The notes: generated by a model not told the origin, from the sequence alone. A stretch of DNA of 64,000 nucleotides from Cohnella hashimotonis (GCF_030014955.1 NZ_JAGRPV010000001.1:6634001-6698000); one strand, 5' to 3'. Counted from the first letter of the stretch, positions 1 through 8,542 are shown. Translations and numbers: made by a program.

Positions 1-1760
1 CTTGGTGTGAAAGATAAGGCGCCATTATTCGGCATGGTACCCGATACAATTCCCGACTCCGTCCCAACAGAATATCCCAATAATACCTGCGCTGCTGCAG
101 CAGTTCCATACTCCCCCCCTTCACCCTGTAATATAAAAGCCGTTCCGTTATAGCGCAGCGTATACACGCCGTTAAGGACTAACTTACCGGACGTCAGCGC
201 CAGTCCCTTCGACGAGAGGACGTCCTTAGCACCCAAGCCGTTAACGTTAATCGTTGTTGCTCCCGTGTTTGCTACGTTCATTTGTACGGCCAGAGCAAGG
301 CCCGCAGTTAGCGCTGCAGGAGCCGGCGAGATCGTAACCGCGTAGACGTTCGCCGATCCAGTCGCCACAGCAAAAGGAATATGCGAATTGTTAGCGGCGT
401 GAGCATTGTTGGCAGCGGTCGCGAACGCGGTTGTCGCAATCTGCGTCGTGTTAGTCCCAGCCGTGGCAGTCGGCGCGGCAGGAGTACCAGTAAACGTCGG
501 AGATGCAAGCGAAGCTTTCTCCGTGTTAAGCGCGGCAAGCGACTTCACCGGCGCTGTTCGCCAGTTCGCACCGCCTGTGATTGCTGTAATCATATTGGCA
601 AGCCAACCAAGCAAGGTTGTCAATGATCCAGTATCCCCGGTCGGCGCGGTCGCGTCGCTAATAGTCCGGTTCCCGATGACAGCGTCCGTTGCCGTCCCGG
701 CGCCGCCGGCTCCCGATGCCATACCATCAAGCTTCGTCTTATCCGCCGCCGTCATAAATCCGGCTACGGACGATGTTGCCGCCGCATGGGCCGCCCCTCC
801 AGTGCCGATATGCGCTGTAAGGTTACTTTGAACCGCATTCGCCTTGGTGGTCGCATCCGTTGCGGCCGCAGAGATCGCAGCGGACTGGGCACTGTTGGCC
901 TTGGTGGTCGCATCCGTCGCCGCCGCTGCAATCGCTGCTGCCTGCGCCGAGTTCGCCTTTGTCGTCGCATCGCTCGCCGCTGTCGCGATCGCCGCGTCCA
1001 CCGTATCCTTCCGCGCGATATCCGCCGCCGCGGAAGGCGCCGCAACCTGCGCGCGGCCGGCGCTGTCGCGCGCCATCATCGTCGACGCGGTCGGCGCCGA
1101 TACCGCACCGTGCGCCAAACCCGCGTCCACGTGCGACTTCGTCGCTTCCAGCGTGATCGCAGGGCCGGTCAGTGCGCTGGACTTGCCGGTAATCCCTTTT
1201 ACCAAGGTAAAGAGACTGGACAACACCCCGGTCAGCGTCCCGGACATCGCCGGCGTAACGCTGTCGGTCGCCGTGCGGCTGCCGATCACCGTGTCGTCCG
1301 CCGCGCCTGCGCCGCTCATCTGGGCGAACGTCAACGCCGTCGTCCCCAACGTCACCGCGCCCGCATTGCTGAGCACAAAGCTTTTGCCCCCGTTAACCGT
1401 GCCTTCCCGCACGTAGCCCCACAGCCCCGCCGCCAGCTTGGCGGACGAATCCGCGTCCGCAGCCCGCGCCCAGGCGCCGGAAGCCGCAACGTAAATGCCG
1501 TTCTGGCTGCCCGTCGTCTGATTTTTCACCAGCACCCGGTCGCCCGCGGCCAGCGATACGCCGTCCACTGTCTGCAAGCCGGACAGCGTCGTGTTGCTCG
1601 CCGTCGCTGCGCGAACGCTGCCGATCGCGCCTTTTAGCGCCATCGCCGCGTCGATCTTGTCCCAGTTGTCGTTCAGCATCGTCTGGATATTGAATGTATC
1701 CGCGCCGTCCGTCGCCGGATTCTTCTTGAGCAAGTTCAGAATGCTCGTAAAAATTGCCAT
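1..1760 (-). CDS. Phage tail fibre protein, C-terminus cut by window edge
   Basis: An uninterrupted minus-strand frame runs from ATG at 1760 to the left edge, so at least 586 residues are present and the C-terminus is missing. The N-terminus (MAIFTSILNLLKK, then NDNWDKIDAAMA) is the usual start of Bacillus/Paenibacillus tail-fibre proteins. Around residues 250-310 an Ala-rich segment repeats the motif DATTKANSAQ about three times, as in trimeric fibre shafts. Near the edge it reads SGTMPNNGALSFTP, a motif common in tail fibres. It starts 21 bases after the XkdU-like gene and is the last gene of the visible tail operon, the usual place for the receptor-binding protein that sets target range. 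The family assignment is by remembered motifs; its target is unknown. Confidence 0.85.
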   Translation of the reverse strand, partial: MAIFTSILNLLKKNPATDGADTFNIQTMLNDNWDKIDAAMALKGAIGSVRAATASNTTLSGLQTVDGVSLAAGDRVLVKNQTTGSQNGIYVAASGAWARAADADSSAKLAAGLWGYVREGTVNGGKSFVLSNAGAVTLGTTALTFAQMSGAGAADDTVIGSRTATDSVTPAMSGTLTGVLSSLFTLVKGITGKSSALTGPAITLEATKSHVDAGLAHGAVSAPTASTMMARDSAGRAQVAAPSAAADIARKDTVDAAIATAASDATTKANSAQAAAIAAAATDATTKANSAQSAAISAAATDATTKANAVQSNLTAHIGTGGAAHAAATSSVAGFMTAADKTKLDGMASGAGGAGTATDAVIGNRTISDATAPTGDTGSLTTLLGWLANMITAITGGANWRTAPVKSLAALNTEKASLASPTFTGTPAAPTATAGTNTTQIATTAFATAANNAHAANNSHIPFAVATGSANVYAVTISPAPAALTAGLALAVQMNVANTGATTINVNGLGAKDVLSSKGLALTSGKLVLNGVYTLRYNGTAFILQGEGGEYGTAAAAQVLLGYSVGTESGIVSGTMPNNGALSFTP

Positions 1761-1781
1761 GCGCTATGCCGCTCCCTTCCC

Positions 1782-2354
1782 TCATGCATCCAGAAACGGC
1801 GCGAAGTCCGTCAGCGGATGGCTCTGCATTTGATTGATCGTCAGCCCGTTAACCTCGTTAACGGTCAAGTATCTAAATGAATAGGACACGGCCAGGTGCG
1901 CAGGCACGATCGCGTTCAAGGCATCCTTGATATCGTCCAGATTGGGCGGCAGCCCGACCGTATCGACGAACCGGATCGTTACCGTATAGAGCGACGGCTG
2001 CTGCGTAACCTCGATCGCGCCATTGTCGAACGATTCCGCCACGCTGCGCATCAATGCGACCGTAACCGTACCGGTGCCGCGCAGCTTGGACTTGACCAGA
2101 CTGCGCCGCTGATCCAGGGGCTTGGAAGGATCCGTCGCGATGCCAAGGTCGCTCTCCCAGCGATCCAGGCCCCAAGTCGCCGTGTCTACGAAAAATTGCG
2201 CAAGCGTCTCGTCCAACGCCCGCTGGAGCAGGTCGAACTCCGTCCCTTCCGATTCCATCAGCGAGCACATGACGCGCGAGGAAGCGTAGTAGCCAGGCAA
2301 ATAACCGAGCATCCCCTGTCCCCGCACGCTCGTCAACGTTACCGCCTCAGACAC
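1782..2354 (-). CDS. xkdU: XkdU/YmfQ-like baseplate protein
   Basis: This 190-residue protein begins with GTG at 2354, overlapping the end of the XkdT-like gene by 8 bases, so the two are translationally coupled. It carries the early LGYLPGYYASSRVM stretch and the DRWESDLGI segment typical of the YmfQ/XkdU (DUF2313) family. These proteins lie between the baseplate J protein and the fibre in PBSX-like and Mu-like contractile tails, and they probably join baseplate wedge to fibre. Length and position both match the family. I see no frameshift or missing part. Confidence 0.85.
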   Translation of the reverse strand: MSEAVTLTSVRGQGMLGYLPGYYASSRVMCSLMESEGTEFDLLQRALDETLAQFFVDTATWGLDRWESDLGIATDPSKPLDQRRSLVKSKLRGTGTVTVALMRSVAESFDNGAIEVTQQPSLYTVTIRFVDTVGLPPNLDDIKDALNAIVPAHLAVSYSFRYLTVNEVNGLTINQMQSHPLTDFAPFLDA

Positions 2355-3465
2355 TGGCGTTCACCGCCCCCGGCACCGCGACCTGACCGATCCCGACCGT
2401 CACGTTCGACGTGCCTCCGTTCATCGTCAGATTCGACAAGTCTTCGATCGCCGGAACGTCGAGCAAGAGACTGTTCACTTTGGAATAACGAACGACCGCA
2501 TCGGCAAAAGCCAACGACTTCAGGTAATCGGTCATGATCGCCTGAATGCCCGAGACGGCCTGCGCCAGTGTCCAGCCGGCGCGAAGCGTCAATTTCACGC
2601 TGATCACGATGGGCAGCTCGGTCGGCGCAGCCACGACGACGTTCGCGCCGATCGGCGCTTTGCCCGCACCCGTGCCCGCCGCACCCGGCGCGATCGCCTC
2701 CTGCACTGCAGCCACGATTGCCGCAGAGGCCGCACGCTTGTCCTGGTTCAGCACATACACTTTCACCGTACCCGGACCATTCCACAACGGCTGAACCTGT
2801 GCGCCGCCGACGCCGTCCGTTCCGAGCGCCCATTGCAAATAGTCCGCCCGATTGCCGCTCGTGCCGGGATTGCGAACTTTAAGCAGGTAGCGCTCCAGCA
2901 GCGACGCATCGCTCTCGGTCTCAGCGCCGCCGCCGATCGCCGCGGCATTCGCGATACCCGTCACGCCCGGCACCTGCTCCACCAGCACCGCGATCGCTCC
3001 GGCTGCGACGTTGCCCAACACGCCCGCCTCGACGGCCCTTACGCTCGCTTCCACCAGCCCAAGGCCGCCGATCGTAACCGCCTCAACAGTCTCGAATTCC
3101 ACCGACGGCGTCGAAGTAACGGCATCCGCCGCCGTGGCCACGCGGGTTCCCGCAGGTACGACGACGCCGTTCGCTCCCGCGAACGTCACCTTTCCCGTCG
3201 CCCGCTCCGCGGGGCGCCGCTCCACGCCATGCTCGCCGCACCTGAGATCCAGGTAGGCGCCAAATGCCGTCGTCGCAAATCCGCGCCGCAGCACCTCCTG
3301 CGCCCAGCCCGCCGACAAGAACAGCTCGTATGCCGCAGGCGCAAGCGCGTCCCATATATAAGAGCCTTCGGCCTTGTCTACGTCCGCCCGAATCCGGCCC
3401 AGCATGCGCGCCAGAATGCTCTCTTCCTTTTGCTCCGTCAAATAATCCGGCAATGCCGTCATCAC
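2347..3465 (-). CDS. xkdT: XkdT-like baseplate J/gp47 protein
   Basis: This 372-residue protein fits the baseplate J (gp47) family: an N-terminal ALPDYLTEQKEESILARML segment, then GSYIWDALAPAAYEL, and the conserved GTRVATAAD and GNVAAGAI motifs in the middle third. Baseplate J forms the wedge of contractile tails and helps trigger sheath contraction. The ATG at 3465 overlaps the upstream XkdS-like stop as ATGA, so the genes are coupled. Length agrees with XkdT (about 350 residues) and the reading frame is intact, which suggests that the tail is functional rather than a remnant. Confidence 0.92.
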   Translation of the reverse strand: MMTALPDYLTEQKEESILARMLGRIRADVDKAEGSYIWDALAPAAYELFLSAGWAQEVLRRGFATTAFGAYLDLRCGEHGVERRPAERATGKVTFAGANGVVVPAGTRVATAADAVTSTPSVEFETVEAVTIGGLGLVEASVRAVEAGVLGNVAAGAIAVLVEQVPGVTGIANAAAIGGGAETESDASLLERYLLKVRNPGTSGNRADYLQWALGTDGVGGAQVQPLWNGPGTVKVYVLNQDKRAASAAIVAAVQEAIAPGAAGTGAGKAPIGANVVVAAPTELPIVISVKLTLRAGWTLAQAVSGIQAIMTDYLKSLAFADAVVRYSKVNSLLLDVPAIEDLSNLTMNGGTSNVTVGIGQVAVPGAVNASV

Positions 3466-3917
3466 AAGCTCACCACGCTTCCTTCAATCGTTCCCGCCTC
3501 ATCGCGAACGCTGGTCACCGAACAGGCGAACCTGCAAGCGTCCGCCTCCCACGAAAATGAAAATGTCCCGACGCGCGCCGTCCGCGGGTCGGCCAGCAGC
3601 GTTTCCGAGGCGATGCGCGCAATCTCGCTCTCGACCGCCGCACGGGAGAGGCCAAGCCCGATCAACGACTCGAACTCCTGCCCGTATAACCGCGAATAGA
3701 CGAGATGGCGATATCGCTCGGTCGCGAGCGCTTTGCGGCACCATTCGAGCCACGCGTCCGTATCCTGCGCCACCGCGATCCTCCCCGTTGGCGTCTGCAC
3801 GAATTCACCCGTTTCAAAATCAAACTTCCAGCTTCGACCGAACGATGCGCCCGAAGCCTCCGTCTCGTCCGGCAGCACTTCCGCACCGATCGTCGCCGTC
3901 GGAAATAAATCAGCCAC
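3462..3917 (-). CDS. xkdS: XkdS-like baseplate protein (DUF2634)
   Basis: This 151-residue protein starts with GTG at 3917 (ADLFP follows) and overlaps the upstream XkdR-like gene by 8 bases. It contains the GRSWKFDFETGEFV segment and the motif YRHLVYSRLYGQEFESLIG, both hallmarks of the XkdS/DUF2634 family, which corresponds to the gp25-like wedge component of contractile tails. It ends in an ATGA overlap with the baseplate J gene. The short overlaps on both sides suggest tightly coupled translation of baseplate proteins in fixed ratios. Confidence 0.9.
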   Translation of the reverse strand: MADLFPTATIGAEVLPDETEASGASFGRSWKFDFETGEFVQTPTGRIAVAQDTDAWLEWCRKALATERYRHLVYSRLYGQEFESLIGLGLSRAAVESEIARIASETLLADPRTARVGTFSFSWEADACRFACSVTSVRDEAGTIEGSVVSL

Positions 3918-4173
3918 CCGCGCTCACCACCTTGCATACGACGACAGCCTGACTGCCGCCGGCAACCGGCACCGCGAGCACGCGATCTCCAGGGGCAAGC
4001 AGCAAGCCCTCAGCCTGCAAATAATCCGGTATTTCGTATTTAAAAGAATCCAGCTTCAAGCCGGCCCCCGTCATCGTCCCAAGCTCCGCGGGCACGCCTG
4101 CGACTTGCTTGGCCGCCACCCGGTTCATGCGGCTCTCCAGCGCGGCGGCCAGCTGCTTGTAAGGATCAGCCAC
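3910..4173 (-). CDS. xkdR: XkdR-like protein (DUF2577)
   Basis: This 87-residue protein starts with GTG at 4173 and overlaps the XkdQ-like gene by 8 bases. It reads like a DUF2577/XkdR protein: a short N-terminal helix, then a small beta domain with GDRVLAVPVAGGSQAVVVCKV at the end. In PBSX it sits between XkdQ and XkdS and is probably part of the baseplate hub. The exact molecular role in the family is not firmly established. Confidence 0.85.
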   Translation of the reverse strand: MADPYKQLAAALESRMNRVAAKQVAGVPAELGTMTGAGLKLDSFKYEIPDYLQAEGLLLAPGDRVLAVPVAGGSQAVVVCKVVSAGG

Positions 4174-5137
4174 AATAATCCCTCCTCACTTTGGCATCGC
4201 GAGCCAGCTCCAGCTGCATATGTCCGGGGTCGCCAAGCTGGTGCCGGACGGACGTCACGAACAGCCGCTGCCCGTCCAGCTCGACCAGATCCCCCGCTCG
4301 GATCAGGTTAATATCGAGCGCCGTCACCGACATCGTTTCCTGCAAGCCCAGCAGCAGCGGCTCCGCCGCCTTGCGCGCTTGGGCGGGCGTCTCGATCGCG
4401 CAGTCCTGCAGCACCTTTTGCAGCGTGCCATACTTCTCGATCTCGCCTTTGACGATCGCCAGCACCGGAGAAAGCTTCGTCTCGCTCCCCTCGCTGCCGA
4501 GCACCTTCACCTGCGTAACGGCTCCCTCGAGCGTCCGTTTCTGACTGACCGACTCCAGCGACTCCAACTGCCAAACCTTCTCATTGCCGCCAAGCTTAAC
4601 GAGCGTCAGTCCGTTCGGCGTCATGCGCGGACGATACAGATCGCCGCCCTTGCTTGCCGTCTCCTGCAAATCTCCCAGAATCATGCTGAAAATCGACTGG
4701 CTTCGCTTCACGCTGCGTTTCAACTTGATCTTCGTATCCGGCAGCGATGCGAGCGGAATGTTCCAGCCTGCCGCATAGGACGCGAGCCGCTCCGCCGCTG
4801 TCTGACCGCCCGGCATCAGCCGCTCGTCCTCGGACTTGGACAGATACAGCGTCCGGTCGTACGCCGTGACGTTCAGGTGCTTGCCGCTGCCTGCCGACCG
4901 CTCGCTCTCGCATTCCCAGACGATCGCCGGATGAAGCAGATAGGCCATTCCCGTTGAACCGTACGGTACGCCGGAAATGCGAATCTCCTGACCCGGCGCG
5001 ATCGCCGGCAGGTCCGGACGGACCGTCAGGCGAATGTTCGCGCGGTAAGCGATCTCCTCCAACGAATCTTCCAGCGCGATCTCTTCCGCCAGGTCGCCCA
5101 AATAATACTTGCCATCCAAAACCACCTCATAGCTCAT
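4166..5137 (-). CDS. xkdQ: XkdQ-like baseplate hub protein
   Basis: I place the start at ATG 5137 (MSYEVVLDGKYYLGDLAEE), which overlaps the XkdP stop as ATGA and gives 323 residues. The frame is open 28 codons further upstream, but that part lies inside xkdP. The protein resembles XkdQ/YqbQ of PBSX and skin, the hub protein related to gpD/gp27 that forms the central ring under the tail tube. Motifs include the ecto-domain start RLTVRPDLPAIAPGQEI and the C-terminal GDLVELDGQRLFVTSVRHQ. The C-terminus overlaps xkdR by 8 bases. Confidence 0.9.
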   Translation of the reverse strand: MSYEVVLDGKYYLGDLAEEIALEDSLEEIAYRANIRLTVRPDLPAIAPGQEIRISGVPYGSTGMAYLLHPAIVWECESERSAGSGKHLNVTAYDRTLYLSKSEDERLMPGGQTAAERLASYAAGWNIPLASLPDTKIKLKRSVKRSQSIFSMILGDLQETASKGGDLYRPRMTPNGLTLVKLGGNEKVWQLESLESVSQKRTLEGAVTQVKVLGSEGSETKLSPVLAIVKGEIEKYGTLQKVLQDCAIETPAQARKAAEPLLLGLQETMSVTALDINLIRAGDLVELDGQRLFVTSVRHQLGDPGHMQLELARDAKVRRDYCG

Positions 5138-5724
5138 GGCATCACCAGCTTCTGTCCCGGAAGGATCAGGTTCGGGTCGCTGCCGATCAGCGCTTTGTTT
5201 TTCGCGTAAACCTCGTTCCATCTCGCACTGCTGCCAAGTTCCCGTTTGGCAATGGCATAAAGCGTATCTCCTTGGCGCACCACGTACGTTTTCGGGACCG
5301 GCTTCATGTCCGTGCGGACCGTGGCGCCGGACGCTGCCTTGGTCCTGACCTTCGGCTCCCTCCAGGTTCGAATCGCGATATCGAAATAGATGTCGCCGGG
5401 CTCGCCGCCCCGCAAGCTTGTCGAGTGGGAAGAGATGTAGCCGAGTATGTTAACGCCGGCTTCCGTAATCATGAAGTGAACCGGCTGCTTGCTGACCATG
5501 TAGCTCGTGAGCAGATTCATCGAGCCGATCGGATCCTTGTCCGCCGGGAAGAAGGAGGAGAACGAAATCTCCTTCAGCTTCTCCTCCTGCGCCATATCCA
5601 CCTCGCCGAGCAAGAGAATATTTACGGTTTCGAGCTGCTTTTCGCGCCGAATCGATACCTCTTCCGGATTGACGGGGAAATGGAAAATATTTTTGGCGGA
5701 CGCGTCTTTTAAAATGAATTCCAC
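5134..5724 (-). CDS. xkdP: XkdP-like LysM baseplate/tail protein
   Basis: This 196-residue protein starts with GTG at 5724, after a strong AGGAGGAG ribosome binding site. The N-terminal part (FPVNPEEVSIRREKQ) is the XkdP/gp53-like baseplate domain. The last 50 residues form a LysM domain (YVVRQGDTLYAIAKRELGS ... ILPGQKLVMP) that should bind the glycan chain of peptidoglycan. In contractile tails such a protein helps the tip hold or cross the target wall. It follows the tape-measure gene by 33 bases and overlaps xkdQ. Confidence 0.93.
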   Translation of the reverse strand: MEFILKDASAKNIFHFPVNPEEVSIRREKQLETVNILLLGEVDMAQEEKLKEISFSSFFPADKDPIGSMNLLTSYMVSKQPVHFMITEAGVNILGYISSHSTSLRGGEPGDIYFDIAIRTWREPKVRTKAASGATVRTDMKPVPKTYVVRQGDTLYAIAKRELGSSARWNEVYAKNKALIGSDPNLILPGQKLVMP

Positions 5725-5757
5725 GCTTCTCCTCCTTCCGCCGCGCGGTACTCTATA

Positions 5758-7944
5758 TTAAGGCCGGTTCTCCAGCGTCTGCCGGATCGAGGCCGTAAGT
5801 CGGGTGCTAACCTGCGCCGTGATGGCAGTGTAGTCGATCTCGGTCTCCTTGACCGTCAGTTGGACGGCGCCTGCAGGGATGTTGATGTTAATGGTTGGCG
5901 CGGGTTGAGGGGCTCCCTGTCCGCGAGCCATACCCGGACTTGTCGGATTAAGAGGTACGGCAGGCGTCGGGAGCGCCTGTATTTGGGAAATGGAGCGCGT
6001 CATGATCTGTTGAACAGAACGCGGTACGGGAATGCCCAAGGAGAGCCGGGAAACCGCAGCGCCACCAAGCAAGCCGCCCGCCAGGACGGATGTTAATCCC
6101 AGCCCTCGCGTTGCAGTTGAAGACGATGCGGGCTCATTTGAAGGCGACAACTCGCCGGTAGCCGAGGTGTCGGGTTTCTTCTTTTTCTTGCCCAGCCAAC
6201 CAAACGCTTTATTAGCGTATGAGCCCAGTTTTTCGCCGACGGCACTGCCGCCCAGACCGCCGATCGCGCCGCCGAGCAATCCGCCGATCGCGGTGCCGAT
6301 TCCGGGAATGACCGACCCGATGGCGGCGCCCATCGCGGCGCCTCCCGCAGCGCCTGCCCAGCCGCCGGCCGCACTGCCGATCGCCTTTGCGCGCTCGTCT
6401 CCGCTATTGGCCGTGACGATGCCGGCTACGTCGGAGATCGCGCCGAGCGGACGCAATAGCTTGCCGCCGATTTTTCCGACCTTCAGCAGGCGTTTGAACG
6501 TCTTGCCAGAAGCAGGCGAAGAGACGATGTCAGCGGCCCTGTCTGCCAAGCCTCCGCCGCTGCCCAATTTGCCGAAGAGCGCTTTGCCGGCTCCCCAGGC
6601 GCTGCCGGCCGCGCTCTTGACAGCGCCTGCAGCACGGCTGACGGCAGACTTCCCCTTGTCCAGCGCCTGTCCTGCCAACGCCTTCCCACCAATCCACAGC
6701 CGCCCTGCATTGCTTTTCCCTGCGTCCCATGCGCTGCTTGCCGCGTTTTTAACGGCGCCTGCGGCCCGGTTGACAGCACCTTTGCCCTTATCAAATGCTT
6801 GGCCCGCCAGTGCCTTTCCGCCGTTCCACAGTCGGCCTGCCGTGTTTTTGCCTGCGTCCCAGGCGCTGCCCGCTGCGCTTTTAACAGCGCCCGCTGCTCT
6901 TCCGGCGACAGCTTTGCCCTTTTCAATCACCTGGCCCACAGCCGCTCTGCCCTTGCCTAATACTTGACCTGCAATCGTCCTGCCTTTTTCCAAAGCTTTG
7001 CCTGCCACGGATTTTCCGGCCGACCAAGCTTTCCCTGCGAGCGTTTTACCTCCGCCAAGGAGGGTCTTGACGATCAGCCCTTTGCCCACTGTACGGATGA
7101 GCCCGCCGAGCACTCTGCCCAGTCCGCCGACAGCCCGCCCAAGCATTCCGCCGGCCCTCGCGCCTCTGCCTCCGCCTCGCGAGCCGCGTCCGCCACGGCC
7201 TCCGCGACCGCCACGTCCACCACGTCCGCCACGCCCGCCATAGGACGTTCCCTGGCATTTGCATCGGCACACACAATTAACCTTGACGGTAATTTTGTCT
7301 TTGCCTTTTTCATCTTCCTTCTCTTCCGGTAGCAATACTTTAAGCCAACCCATACCGGGTATGCCGGAAAGCGTCTTGATGCCCTTGTCGATCATGCCGA
7401 CGGCCCATTCCTTGAGGCGATCCTTGTATACGTCAACAATTTCTTTGCCAAGGTCCTTCACGTAGTCAAGTATGCGTTCCCATAAGGATTTGTCCTTGCC
7501 TTTATCCGGAGGTCCTTGTCCGCCGCCAGCGCCGGTACCGGTTCCTGCCGCGGCCTCGGCCAATGCCGAAACGCGTACATTCACGTTCACCCTCGTGTTG
7601 ACCACTGTTTTGACGACCGTTTTGACCACCGTTTTAACGACGGTCCTGACAACCGTTTTGACGGACACCTTCATCGCGGCCTTCATTTTTTCAGTAAAGC
7701 TGGCCTGCATGCGGATTCGCCAGTCCTTTTTCGTCAACGATTCGAGATGCATGCGAATCTTCCTGATCGGCTCGCACAAACAATCGCTCAGCCGAATCGG
7801 AATCACGACCCGCATCCGAGACAGCCGGTCCACCCGCCGTTGGATGCTCTCCATGTACCGGTCGACCGCACGCAGCTGCGTCACCGTTTCCTTCAACCCG
7901 TCGGCATCGATAATGTAATCGTATGGCACAGCGTTTTCCGCCAT
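5758..7944 (-). CDS. Tail tape-measure protein (XkdO-like), atypical composition
   Basis: The 728-residue protein sits in the tape-measure slot, immediately after the frameshifted chaperone gene. Its N-terminal 100 residues are helical and charged. Residues about 95-117 are a run of VVKT tetrads. Residues 224-230 hold a Cys cluster, CVCRCKC, followed by an RGG-rich stretch at 237-262. Residues 349-460 contain a 44-residue repeat in two full copies and one partial copy, each with RAAGAVKSAAGSAW. Around 520-580 lies a Gly/Ala zipper that could form a membrane hairpin. It is much shorter than B. subtilis XkdO (about 1330 residues) and I see no transglycosylase or peptidase domain. Position makes the assignment strong despite weak family resemblance. 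Confidence 0.8.
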   Translation of the reverse strand: MAENAVPYDYIIDADGLKETVTQLRAVDRYMESIQRRVDRLSRMRVVIPIRLSDCLCEPIRKIRMHLESLTKKDWRIRMQASFTEKMKAAMKVSVKTVVRTVVKTVVKTVVKTVVNTRVNVNVRVSALAEAAAGTGTGAGGGQGPPDKGKDKSLWERILDYVKDLGKEIVDVYKDRLKEWAVGMIDKGIKTLSGIPGMGWLKVLLPEEKEDEKGKDKITVKVNCVCRCKCQGTSYGGRGGRGGRGGRGGRGGRGSRGGGRGARAGGMLGRAVGGLGRVLGGLIRTVGKGLIVKTLLGGGKTLAGKAWSAGKSVAGKALEKGRTIAGQVLGKGRAAVGQVIEKGKAVAGRAAGAVKSAAGSAWDAGKNTAGRLWNGGKALAGQAFDKGKGAVNRAAGAVKNAASSAWDAGKSNAGRLWIGGKALAGQALDKGKSAVSRAAGAVKSAAGSAWGAGKALFGKLGSGGGLADRAADIVSSPASGKTFKRLLKVGKIGGKLLRPLGAISDVAGIVTANSGDERAKAIGSAAGGWAGAAGGAAMGAAIGSVIPGIGTAIGGLLGGAIGGLGGSAVGEKLGSYANKAFGWLGKKKKKPDTSATGELSPSNEPASSSTATRGLGLTSVLAGGLLGGAAVSRLSLGIPVPRSVQQIMTRSISQIQALPTPAVPLNPTSPGMARGQGAPQPAPTININIPAGAVQLTVKETEIDYTAITAQVSTRLTASIRQTLENRP

Positions 7945-7951
7945 ATATCGC

Positions 7952-8529
7952 TTAACCTCCCTTCCCGCCGTTCTGGCCGCGCTCGGCTTCGAGCTCGAGC
8001 TCCATGCTCGCCATCAAAAAGAGCTGCTCCCCCCGGGGAAGCAGCCAGAACTGTCCGGGGCGCAGATGGTGCCGGACCCAGATGGCATGGAGCATGCCGG
8101 CCAGCGCCCCGGAAGCGATCAGTTTTTTACGTCTTCAAGCTCCGTGTTGAAGCCGGAGAGGTCGAGCACGACGTCGCCGAGCGCCGACAACTCGCCGGCG
8201 AGCAGGATGCGCTTCACGACTTCTTCGGCGCTGCTTGCGCTGAACTTGGCGAGCAGCTTGCCGTCGCCCCAGGAGGGCGATAGGGTGGCCGCCGCGATCA
8301 GCGACACGTTGAACAGTTCTTCGTCGAGCCGCTCGACGGTCTGTCCGCGCCGCTCTTTGCGTTCCGTGCAGCGCTCGCGGATGCTGAATACTTGCTTGCC
8401 CGTCAGCCCCCGGATTTTCACCGGAATGCCGAGCCGCTGCAGGAGGACCGTACGCTCGGGCAGCGCGTCGGCATCGAGCAGCCGCTGCAGCACTTGTTCT
8501 TCCGTCATTTGACCGATATCGATCGTCAT
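7952..8529 (-). CDS. Frameshift-extended tail assembly chaperone (XkdN-fs)
   Basis: A -1 shift at the heptamer A AAA AAC (8128-8122), directly before the XkdN stop TGA, continues translation in a second frame. That frame is open for 56 codons from CTG at 8122 to TAA at 7954-7952 and encodes LIASGALAGMLHAIWVRHHL and onward. The product would be about 192 residues. Paired short and long chaperones made this way (gpG/gpGT in lambda and equivalents in most long-tailed phages) coat the tape-measure protein while the tail tube is built. The extension has no start codon or ribosome site of its own that fits better, and it ends 7 bases before the tape-measure ATG. The slip itself is inferred. Confidence 0.75.
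8119..8529 (-). CDS. xkdN: XkdN-like tail assembly chaperone, short form
   Basis: I choose ATG at 8529 (MTIDIGQMTEEQVLQRLL), preceded by AAAGGGGG, which gives 136 residues. The frame is open further upstream, but only as a shadow of the tube gene. The family is XkdN/YqbN, the first of the two tail assembly chaperones that hold the tape-measure protein during tail building. The gene ends GTA AAA AAC TGA, so the stop lies directly after a classic slippery heptamer. The gene lies between the tube and tape-measure genes, exactly as in PBSX. Confidence 0.9.
   Translation of the reverse strand: MTIDIGQMTEEQVLQRLLDADALPERTVLLQRLGIPVKIRGLTGKQVFSIRERCTERKERRGQTVERLDEELFNVSLIAAATLSPSWGDGKLLAKFSASSAEEVVKRILLAGELSALGDVVLDLSGFNTELEDVKN
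8122..8128 (-). promoter_or_regulatory. Slippery heptamer A AAA AAC for -1 frameshift
   Basis: On the minus strand the last codons of xkdN are GTA AAA AAC followed by TGA. The phasing fits X XXY YYZ, so both tRNAs can re-pair after slipping back one base. The next -1 codon is CTG, and that frame is open for 56 codons up to the tape-measure gene. Stop-proximal slippery sites of this kind are conserved between tail-chaperone genes of long-tailed phages. Confidence 0.8.
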
Positions 8530-8542
8530 GCCTGCGCCCCCT

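Noticed and set aside
7046..7313. Short frames on both strands across the RGG-coding part of the tape-measure gene
   Set aside because: They arise from the repetitive Gly-Arg codons and lie within a gene of clear position and length.
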